The translations under genes were made by a program, and so were the position numbers. A stretch of 5,106 nt of DNA, from assembly GCA_937960625.1 (NCBI GenBank), contig CALGPD010000365.1:1-5106 (forward strand), written 5' to 3'. Below are positions 1-5,106 of this stretch, one piece after another. The notes under the pieces are model-generated. The model did not search any database, was not told the origin of the DNA, and was given only the letters and a program-made list of their open reading frames with translations. The first letter of the stretch is position 1. Each line of letters starts with the position of its first letter. Source of the stretch: an uncultured Spirochaetia bacterium (lineage in GTDB: Bacteria; Spirochaetota; CALGPD01).

Positions 1-1812
1 CAAAAAGTACCGGGTATATCAATAAAACGCATTATTTTTAACGAGATTACTAAAAGCGCAATTCAAGAAGCTATAAAGCACCCTAAAGATATTGACATGC
101 ATAAAGTAAACGCGCAAAAAGCAAGAAGAGTATTGGACAGGTTAGTAGGTTATAATATCTCTCCCCTGCTCTGGGAAAAAGTTAAAAAAGGCCTTTCTGC
201 GGGTAGAGTTCAATCCGTTGCTTTAAGGCTGATTTGTGAGAGAGAAAAAGAAATTGAAAAATTTGAGCCTAAAGAATACTGGAGCTTGCTTGCACTATTT
301 GAAAAAGACAGTAAAGAGTTTGAAGCAAAGCTTATAAAATACAAAGATAAAAAAACAACCGGACAAAACCTTGATGATAAGGGTATGGTTGATGAAATAT
401 TAAAAAATCTTGAAAATGCAGAATTCAAAGTAACAAAGATAGAAGATAAAGATAAAAAAAAGAACCCAACAGCGCCATTTACAACGAGTAAAATGCAGCA
501 GGATGCAGCAAACCGGTTAAATTTCAACGCCGCAAAAACAATGCAAATTGCGCAGCAATTATATGAAGGTATTGATATGGGTTCGGAACGGATTGGTTTG
601 ATTACTTATATGAGAACCGATTCGGTAAGAATAAATCAGGGTTCTATTGAAGAAGTCAGAGATTTTATAACAACAAGTTACGGTGAAAAATATATTCCTG
701 AAAAACCCAATTTTTATAAAAACAAAAAAAATACTCAGGATGCGCACGAAGCAATAAGGCCAACAGCAGTTGCAAGAATTCCCAAAGAGATAAAAAAACA
801 CCTTACTAATGACCAGTATAAACTTTATAATTTAATCTGGACTAAATTCGTAGCAAGTCAGATGAGCCATGCTGTCATGACCCAATCATCTGTTGACATT
901 GAAGGAAATGACGCAACTTTTAGAATTACATCTACTAAAGTAAAGTTTGACGGATTTTTAAAAGTTTATAAAATGGCTAAAAAGGAAACCAGCGCTGAAA
1001 ATGAAGAAGGTCAGGTAAAAAAAATACCCAAACTGAATATGGAAGACGTTGTAAATCTAAAAGAACTTATGCCAAAACAACATTTCACAGAGCCTCCTCC
1101 ACGGTTTACAGACGCGTCTTTAATTAAACGCCTAGAAGAATCCGGAATTGGCCGACCGTCAACTTATGCGCCGACAGTTAATACTCTAATAAAAAGGTAT
1201 TATACCACAAGAGAAAAAAGGCAGCTTGTGCCAACGTTTTTAGGCAATCTCGTTAATGATATAGTTTCAAAATGTTTCCCGGATATAGTAAATGAAGAGT
1301 TCACAGCCAAAATGGAAGAAAAACTCGATATTGTTGAAGAGGAAAAAACAGATTGGAATAAAATAGTTAAAGACTTTTATCCTAACTTTTTAACAACCAT
1401 AGAAGAAGCCCATAATAAAGTTGAAAGTTTTAAAGGCGCTCTTGATGAAGAAACTGATATTGTTTGTGAAAAATGCGGAAAACCCATGGTCAAACGCCTT
1501 GGAAAATTCGGATATTTTCTTGCGTGTACAGGATTCCCGGAATGTAGAAACTCAAAACCTATTCCACTTGGAAAGTGCCCTAACAAAGACTGTGACGGGG
1601 ATGTAGTAACGAAAAAAGGCAGAAAAGGCAGAGGAAGAACATTTTACGCGTGTACTAAATATCCTGATTGTGAGTTTGTTACTTATTACAAGCCTGTTGA
1701 AAAGCCGTGCCCGAAATGCGGAAAAGCATTATTTCAGAAAAAAGAAAAAGGCAAAGGGTTTCAAAATATCTGTTTAAACGAAGAATGTGGCTATAGTGAA
1801 GATGCGGAATAA
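1..1812 (+). CDS. topA: DNA topoisomerase I (type IA), 5'-truncated by the window edge
   Basis: TopA relaxes negatively supercoiled DNA by cutting and rejoining one strand through a 5'-phosphotyrosine. The frame is open from base 1: the first 32 codons, before the ATG at 97, read as the family sequence leading out of the Toprim domain (RIIFNEIT motif, then NAQKARRVLDRLVGY). The 603 residues seen therefore lack only the N-terminal ~100, including the DxDxE metal site. Numbering from base 1: SAGRVQSV at 66-73, catalytic Tyr203 (codon 607-609) in ITYMRTDS, HEAIRPT at 249-255, and GIGRPSTYA at 382-390. The C-terminus carries three four-cysteine zinc ribbons: Cys 489/492/509/515, 526/531/551/557 and 570/573/591/596. 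The ribbons argue for TopA rather than topoisomerase III. The stop is TAA at 1810, 14 bases before the next gene, so co-transcription is likely. No frameshift or missing catalytic residue is visible. Confidence 0.97.
   Translation, partial: QKVPGISIKRIIFNEITKSAIQEAIKHPKDIDMHKVNAQKARRVLDRLVGYNISPLLWEKVKKGLSAGRVQSVALRLICEREKEIEKFEPKEYWSLLALFEKDSKEFEAKLIKYKDKKTTGQNLDDKGMVDEILKNLENAEFKVTKIEDKDKKKNPTAPFTTSKMQQDAANRLNFNAAKTMQIAQQLYEGIDMGSERIGLITYMRTDSVRINQGSIEEVRDFITTSYGEKYIPEKPNFYKNKKNTQDAHEAIRPTAVARIPKEIKKHLTNDQYKLYNLIWTKFVASQMSHAVMTQSSVDIEGNDATFRITSTKVKFDGFLKVYKMAKKETSAENEEGQVKKIPKLNMEDVVNLKELMPKQHFTEPPPRFTDASLIKRLEESGIGRPSTYAPTVNTLIKRYYTTREKRQLVPTFLGNLVNDIVSKCFPDIVNEEFTAKMEEKLDIVEEEKTDWNKIVKDFYPNFLTTIEEAHNKVESFKGALDEETDIVCEKCGKPMVKRLGKFGYFLACTGFPECRNSKPIPLGKCPNKDCDGDVVTKKGRKGRGRTFYACTKYPDCEFVTYYKPVEKPCPKCGKALFQKKEKGKGFQNICLNEECGYSEDAE
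1456..1803 (+). other. Three C-terminal zinc-ribbon repeats of TopA
   Basis: The cysteine codon pairs are at 1465/1474 with 1525/1543, at 1576/1591 with 1651/1669, and at 1708/1717 with 1771/1786. Ribbons 1 and 2 close with C-x5-C and ribbon 3 closes with C-x4-C. Ribbon 2 opens with C-x4-C instead of C-x2-C. In E. coli TopA, C-terminal zinc ribbons of this type bind single-stranded DNA and help contact RNA polymerase. All twelve cysteines are present, so all three ribbons should still bind zinc (inference). The protein ends only about eight residues after the last cysteine, without the extra basic or degenerate ribbon tail found in some relatives. Confidence 0.88.
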
Positions 1813-1827
1813 CCGATAAACCGGTTA
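1810..1827 (+). promoter_or_regulatory. Small hairpin joining topA stop and xer start
   Basis: TAACCG (1810-1815) and CGGTTA (1822-1827) are perfect inverted repeats around a 6-base loop. The left arm contains the topA stop codon and the right arm ends on the first base of the xer ATG. An overlapping 8-base palindrome, AACCGGTT, lies at 1819-1826. No Shine-Dalgarno sequence is visible in front of the xer start, so ribosomes finishing topA might open this structure and re-initiate. This is inference; a 6-bp stem in a 14-base gap can arise by chance. Confidence 0.35.
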
Positions 1828-2825
1828 TGAATAAAAAAATTAATTTTCAAACGCAAAATTCTTCTGAAATAAAGCGATATATAAAAACAACAAATGATTT
1901 AATTGACAATTTTCTTGATTATTCATTTAATCAAAGAAATTTCAGTGAACACACAATTTCAAATTATAAACGTGACCTTGAAAAATACCTTGAGCATACA
2001 ATTTCCGAGGGTATAGATTTATTCGTTGCTGATAGAAAAGATATTAGAAATTTTATTATTTCAGAAGCGAATCAGGGTTATAAAAACACTTCATTATCAA
2101 GAAAGTTATCATCAATAAAATCGTTTTATAAATTTTTATTGAAAAGGGGAATAATAAAGTCTAATCCCTCAAAACTGGTTAATTCACCCAAGAAAGAGAA
2201 AAAACTCCCTTCTTTTATGTATTTTGAGGAAATCGAAAAGCTTTTAGTCAACCCGGAAAAAGATGAAAATATTTTTGAACAAATCTATTCTAGAAGTTTT
2301 AAAAATAATAAACCGCTTTTTAATCTTTTACAAACAAGAGACAGGCTTATATTTTACTTTTTATATTCAACCGGAGTTCGCGTATCAGAACTCGTTAGTT
2401 TTAACCTGCATCAGATAAATTTTCAACAGGGTACTTCAAAAGTAATGGGTAAAGGTAAAAAAGAACGAAGCATATTTTTCACTGAAAATGTTTTAAGTTT
2501 GATTAAAAAATATCTAACAATCCGGAAAAGTTTTACAAACCCCGAAGAAACGGCTTTATTTATAAATCAAAAGGGAACAAGGCTGACACAAAGAAGCGTT
2601 CAAAACATAGTGAAAAACGCAATAGAACAAATCAGCCTTAAAAAAAAAGTAACTCCCCATACTTTCAGGCATACTTTTGCAACGCATTTAATGGATAACG
2701 GTGCGGATATCCGCAGTGTGGGTGAAATGCTTGGTCATGCATCTATATCCACAACGCAAATTTACTCTCATGTAACCAAGGATAAAATCAAAAAAGTGTA
2801 TGATAATTTTCATCCTCATGCGTAA
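1827..2825 (+). CDS. xerC: Xer-family tyrosine site-specific recombinase (XerC/XerD-like)
   Basis: Cytoplasmic tyrosine recombinase expected to resolve chromosome dimers at dif by strand exchange through a 3'-phosphotyrosine. The 332 residues divide into an N-terminal SAM-like DNA-binding domain (about 23-110; SEHTISNYKRDL at 40-51) and a C-terminal catalytic domain (about 128-325). The full catalytic set is present with the spacing of E. coli XerD: Arg185, Lys209, His278, Arg281, His304 and nucleophile Tyr313. It is longer than the usual ~300 residues because of a ~20-residue N-terminal extension and a ~19-residue insert near 146-168. ATG 1827 is the only reasonable start, though no Shine-Dalgarno is visible. 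The position between topA and hslV matches that of xerC/codV in Firmicutes, which favours a housekeeping Xer over a phage or integron integrase. Whether it works with a partner (XerC + XerD) or alone (XerA/XerH type) cannot be told. Confidence 0.92.
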   Translation: MNKKINFQTQNSSEIKRYIKTTNDLIDNFLDYSFNQRNFSEHTISNYKRDLEKYLEHTISEGIDLFVADRKDIRNFIISEANQGYKNTSLSRKLSSIKSFYKFLLKRGIIKSNPSKLVNSPKKEKKLPSFMYFEEIEKLLVNPEKDENIFEQIYSRSFKNNKPLFNLLQTRDRLIFYFLYSTGVRVSELVSFNLHQINFQQGTSKVMGKGKKERSIFFTENVLSLIKKYLTIRKSFTNPEETALFINQKGTRLTQRSVQNIVKNAIEQISLKKKVTPHTFRHTFATHLMDNGADIRSVGEMLGHASISTTQIYSHVTKDKIKKVYDNFHPHA

Positions 2826-2842
2826 AAAAATCTTATAATAAT

Positions 2843-2871
2843 TTAACTTCAAAGAGCATTGTTAATATTAT
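2843..2871 (+). promoter_or_regulatory. Possible sigma-70-type promoter for hslVU
   Basis: TTAACT (2843-2848) and TATTAT (2866-2871) match the -35 and -10 consensus at 4/6 and 5/6 positions with an ideal 17-base spacer. Transcription would start about 7 bases after the -10, at or next to the hslV ATG (2878), giving a leaderless or nearly leaderless message. A perfect TATAAT also lies at 2834-2839 but has no convincing -35 at 16-18 bases. In DNA this AT-rich such matches are common, so this is only a candidate. It lies in the largest gap between topA and hslU (52 bases). Confidence 0.35.
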
Positions 2872-2877
2872 ATAGAT

Positions 2878-3423
2878 ATGAAAAATGACAAAAATATACG
2901 ATCAACAACAATATTATGTGTTAGAAAAAACGGTAAAGTGGCTATGGGCGGAGACGGACAGGTTACTTTAGGAGAAACAGTAGTTAAAGGCGGGGCTAAA
3001 AAAGTCAGGCCAATGATGAGCGGAAAAATATTATCCGGTTTTGCCGGCAGCGCTGCCGATGCTTTTACTTTATTTGAACGGTTTGAAGGTAAATTAAATG
3101 AGTTCAATGCTGATTTAAGCAGAGCATGTGTTGAACTTGCAAAAGACTGGAGAACGGACAGAATGCTAAGACGGCTTGAAGCCATGTTAATTGTGGCAGA
3201 TAAAAATAATACTTTTCTCGTTTCAGGTACCGGAGATGTAATTGAACCGGATGAAGGTGTTATTGCTATTGGCTCAGGCGGAAATTATGCTTTTGCCGCG
3301 GCTAAAGCATTAATGGAAAATTCGGATTTAGATGCTAAGGATATAGTTGAAAAAGCCATGAATATAGCCGGAAGTATTTGTATTTATACAAACCAAAATA
3401 TTACAATAGAGGAAATTGGATGA
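2878..3423 (+). CDS. hslV: ATP-dependent protease proteolytic subunit HslV (ClpQ)
   Basis: HslV is a proteasome beta-like N-terminal threonine peptidase that forms a double hexamer in the cytoplasm and degrades proteins unfolded by HslU. The 181-residue product matches the family from end to end. The nucleophile is predicted to be Thr10 in RSTTIL, so a 9-residue propeptide must be removed. Counting that Thr as residue 1, the conserved Lys28, Lys33 and Gly45 fall at the E. coli positions. GDGQVTLG, GFAGSAADAFTLFE, ELAKDWRTDRMLR and AIGSGG are all present. ATG 2878 is the only usable in-frame start, because an in-frame TAA lies 15 bases upstream. The nearest purine-rich match, AAAGAG at 2851-2856, is 21 bases away, too far for a normal ribosome site. 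The stop codon overlaps the hslU start (ATGA), which fits strict co-translation of the two subunits. Confidence 0.97.
   Translation: MKNDKNIRSTTILCVRKNGKVAMGGDGQVTLGETVVKGGAKKVRPMMSGKILSGFAGSAADAFTLFERFEGKLNEFNADLSRACVELAKDWRTDRMLRRLEAMLIVADKNNTFLVSGTGDVIEPDEGVIAIGSGGNYAFAAAKALMENSDLDAKDIVEKAMNIAGSICIYTNQNITIEEIG
3408..3413 (+). promoter_or_regulatory. Ribosome binding site that fixes the hslU start
   Basis: AGAGGA, inside the end of hslV, lies 6-7 bases before the ATG at 3420. It is the strongest Shine-Dalgarno match in the window. It selects ATG 3420 over the in-frame ATG at 3378, which would add 14 non-family residues and has no such site. Confidence 0.8.
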
Positions 3424-4808
3424 TAGATGAAAAAGGAAACTCAACCATTAAACTTGAAGATGCACTTACACCCAAAGAAATTGTTGAGCAGCTTGATAAA
3501 TATATAATAGGTCAGAAAAAAGCTAAAAAAGCAGTTGCTATAGCTCTTAGGAACAGGTCAAGAAGAAGAGTGTTAGAGGGAGAAATAAAAGATGAAATAA
3601 TGCCCAAAAACATTATCATGATAGGTTCCACGGGTGTAGGTAAAACTGAAATCGCGAGAAGACTTTCAAACCTTGCGAAAGCGCCTTTTATCAAAGTTGA
3701 AGCTACAAAGTATACAGAAGTAGGATACGTTGGCCGGGATGTTGAATCCATGATACGTGATTTAACAAATATCTCGGTTAATATGGTCCGTAAAGAAAAC
3801 AGAATATACGTTGAAGAAAAAGCGAAAGAAAACGTTGAAGAACGTATTCTTGATTTATTATTACCGCCCGCGAAAAAAAAACACGGCCCAATTTCTTTTG
3901 ACAAAAAAGAAGAAGCACCGGAAGAATCTTCAACACGCGGGAAATTTAGAAAAATGTTAAGAGATGGTAAACTTGAAGACAAAGAAATTACCATACAAAT
4001 AAATGCAAATCAGGCGCCGATTATAGAAATTTTTTCAAACGCTGGCATGGAAGATATGGATATGCAATTTCAAAACCTGATGGGAAATTTCATGCCTTCA
4101 AAGAAAAAAGAAAAGAAAACAACTGTTGAAGAAGCGCGTAAGTTCTTAATGGAAGAAGAAATAGACAAACTCATTGATATGGATAAAGTTACACAGGAAG
4201 CAATTAAACGTGTTGAAGAAATGGGTATCGTATTTTTAGATGAAATTGACAAAGTTGCCGGAAAAGAAGGAAAAGGCCAAGGGCCGGATATTTCAAGGGA
4301 AGGGGTTCAAAGGGACATCCTGCCCATAGTAGAAGGCTCAAATATCAATACTAAATACGGCCCGGTCAGAACAGACCATATTCTTTTTATTGCCGCGGGG
4401 GCTTTTCATATTTCCAAACCTTCCGATTTAATTCCAGAGTTACAAGGACGTTTTCCGATTAGAGTTGAACTTGACGGTTTAGGAAAAGATGATTTATTTA
4501 AAATTTTAACCAAACCTAAAAACGCGTTGGTTAAACAATATACGGCCTTAATGGACACAGAAAAAGTTGAACTAATTTTTGAAGAAGATGCTTTACATGA
4601 AATTTCAGATATGGCTTATCTTGTTAATTCTTCAACCGAAAACATCGGAGCAAGAAGACTTCATACAATTATGGAGCGTTTATTGGAGGAAATTTCATTT
4701 GCCGCACCGGATTTAAAAGGCAAAAAATTTGTAATTGATAAAAAATATGTAAAAGAAAAACTCAACGATATAATTGAAGATAGAGATTTATCAAGATATA
4801 TTTTATAA
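3420..4808 (+). CDS. hslU: ATP-dependent protease ATPase subunit HslU (ClpY)
   Basis: HslU is a AAA+ unfoldase: a hexamer that caps HslV, hydrolyses ATP and threads substrates into the peptidase chamber. From ATG 3420 it is 462 residues, close to the usual 440-470. The N-domain opens with LTPKEIVEQLDKYIIGQ (17-32). Walker A GSTGVGKT is at 69-76, pore loop GYVG at 102-105, and Walker B VFLDEID at 271-277 with Asp274/Glu275. The arginine finger is Arg344 in GRFP and sensor 2 is GARR at 410-413. The C-terminus DLSRYIL (456-462) is the tail that inserts into HslV to activate it. The I-domain, about 115-240, is highly charged as is usual. A longer frame from ATG 3378 is rejected: those 14 residues lie in hslV coding sequence, and 3420 has the good ribosome site. 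The start overlaps the hslV stop by four bases. Nothing in the protein looks damaged. Confidence 0.97.
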   Translation: MIDEKGNSTIKLEDALTPKEIVEQLDKYIIGQKKAKKAVAIALRNRSRRRVLEGEIKDEIMPKNIIMIGSTGVGKTEIARRLSNLAKAPFIKVEATKYTEVGYVGRDVESMIRDLTNISVNMVRKENRIYVEEKAKENVEERILDLLLPPAKKKHGPISFDKKEEAPEESSTRGKFRKMLRDGKLEDKEITIQINANQAPIIEIFSNAGMEDMDMQFQNLMGNFMPSKKKEKKTTVEEARKFLMEEEIDKLIDMDKVTQEAIKRVEEMGIVFLDEIDKVAGKEGKGQGPDISREGVQRDILPIVEGSNINTKYGPVRTDHILFIAAGAFHISKPSDLIPELQGRFPIRVELDGLGKDDLFKILTKPKNALVKQYTALMDTEKVELIFEEDALHEISDMAYLVNSSTENIGARRLHTIMERLLEEISFAAPDLKGKKFVIDKKYVKEKLNDIIEDRDLSRYIL

Positions 4809-4812
4809 AAGA

Positions 4813-4850
4813 ATAAACCCGTTTCTTTTTTATTAAAGTCACGGGTTTAT
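4813..4850. terminator. Long hairpin after hslU, possible terminator or mRNA-end structure
   Basis: ATAAACCCGT (4813-4822) and ACGGGTTTAT (4841-4850) are perfect 10-base inverted repeats. Inside them CTTT (4825-4828) can pair with AAAG (4835-4838), leaving a 6-base loop. The position, five bases after the hslU stop, is right for ending the operon. However, on the + strand the stem is followed by C and seven As, not by a T tract. On the - strand it is followed by TCTTTTAT, a weak T-rich tail. It may be a structure-only terminator, a 3'-end stabiliser, or a barrier lowering exbD expression. Confidence 0.55.
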
Positions 4851-4865
4851 CAAAAAAACTGAATC

Positions 4866-4870
4866 AAGGT
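4866..4870 (+). promoter_or_regulatory. Ribosome binding site supporting a TTG start for exbD
   Basis: AAGGT ends seven bases before TTG 4878, a good distance for a Shine-Dalgarno sequence. The later in-frame ATGs at 4917 and 4920 have no such site upstream and would remove the basic cytoplasmic N-terminus. Confidence 0.6.
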
Positions 4871-4877
4871 AATAAAA

Positions 4878-5106
4878 TTGAAATTTAAAAGCCGTTTGAA
4901 GCCTGCAAATAGTATTATGATGACTCCTATGATTGATGTTGTATTTTTGCTTTTAATATTTTTCATGGTAACGTATACTCAAGCAGAAAAAAGCGCACAT
5001 AATGTTAATTTACCTAAATCCACAACTTCAAGATCAGTGGATGTTAAAGAAGTGCTTGTTATAACGTTAAAAAAGAACGGTGATATTTTCATTGGAGATA
5101 AAAAAA
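4878..5106 (+). CDS. exbD: ExbD/TolR-family biopolymer transport protein, 3'-truncated by the window edge
   Basis: ExbD/TolR proteins sit in the inner membrane with an ExbB/TolQ partner and use the proton gradient to power TonB-dependent uptake or outer-membrane maintenance. Only the first 76 residues are in the window, about half of the usual ~135. A short basic cytoplasmic segment (residues 1-12, KFKSRLKPANS) precedes MTPMIDVVFLLLIFFMV. Asp20 is the conserved membrane aspartate equivalent to ExbD Asp25 of E. coli, and the transmembrane helix spans about 19-34. The periplasmic part follows, with NLPKSTTS and then ITLKKNGDIFIGD, a typical ExbD/TolR beta-strand pair. The start is most likely TTG 4878, chosen for the AAGGT site and the complete N-terminus. 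It is separated from hslU by 69 bases and a hairpin, so it may belong to another transcription unit. ExbD and TolR cannot be separated from this fragment. Confidence 0.87.
   Translation, partial: MKFKSRLKPANSIMMTPMIDVVFLLLIFFMVTYTQAEKSAHNVNLPKSTTSRSVDVKEVLVITLKKNGDIFIGDKK

Noticed and set aside
97..99. ATG at 97 as the start of topA
   Set aside because: The frame is open back to base 1 and the codons before 97 encode conserved topoisomerase sequence (RIIFNEIT). The ATG is internal and the true start lies outside the window.
210..801. Minus-strand open frames opposite topA (105 and 80 codons)
   Set aside because: Low-complexity Ser/Phe-rich translations of the reverse of a Lys/Glu-rich gene, with no recognisable domain; shadows of topA.
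1377..1606. Short frames on both strands over the TopA zinc ribbons
   Set aside because: They lie wholly within the topA zinc-ribbon region, and the cysteine spacing only makes sense in the topA frame.
1827..2825. Integrase of a phage, transposon or integron
   Set aside because: No attachment-site repeats, other mobile genes or tRNA target are present. The sequence is Xer-like and sits in a conserved housekeeping neighbourhood.
2834..2839. Perfect TATAAT as a main -10 box for hslV
   Set aside because: No acceptable -35 lies 16-18 bases upstream and there is no TG extension; a six-base AT match is expected by chance here.
3378..3419. ATG 3378 as the start of hslU
   Set aside because: The 14 added residues do not resemble HslU and only reflect hslV sequence in another frame. 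ATG 3420 has a strong ribosome site and the usual ATGA overlap.
2868..4252. Minus-strand open frames opposite hslV and hslU (105, 160 and 60 codons)
   Set aside because: Same Ser/Phe/Leu-rich shadow composition, covering well-conserved genes on the other strand, with no ribosome site or family match seen.

Overview
The window is a compact, AT-rich (roughly one-third G+C by eye) stretch of bacterial chromosome, with every gene on the + strand. It holds the end of topA (DNA topoisomerase I), a Xer-type tyrosine recombinase, hslV, hslU, and the beginning of an exbD/tolR-type gene that runs off the right edge. All five belong to well-known families, and I see no sign of mobile DNA, CRISPR or RNA genes. 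I did not find an undescribed system here.

Layout: topA occupies 1-1812 and is already open at base 1, so its N-terminus, including the Toprim acidic cluster, lies to the left. After 14 bases comes the Xer gene (1827-2825). A 52-base AT-rich gap follows, with a possible promoter. Then come hslV (2878-3423) and hslU (3420-4808), which overlap by ATGA and are surely translated as a pair. A 69-base gap (4809-4877) holds a long hairpin. The ExbD-type gene then starts, probably at a TTG at 4878.

How the genes relate: HslV and HslU form one machine, a proteasome-like peptidase and its AAA+ unfoldase. TopA (relaxing negative supercoils) and Xer (resolving chromosome dimers) both act on chromosome topology and segregation. 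The order topA - xer - hslV - hslU is an old conserved chromosomal neighbourhood, best known from Firmicutes, where trmFO and codY often join it. Here trmFO is absent between topA and xer, and an ExbD-type membrane protein takes the place after hslU where codY often sits.

Organism: an ExbD/TolR-type protein points to a cell with an outer membrane rather than a Firmicute. Low G+C, weak or absent Shine-Dalgarno sequences before two genes, and a Firmicutes-like gene order in a probable diderm would fit a lineage such as Elusimicrobiota/Endomicrobia or the non-photosynthetic relatives of cyanobacteria. That placement is a guess from context only.
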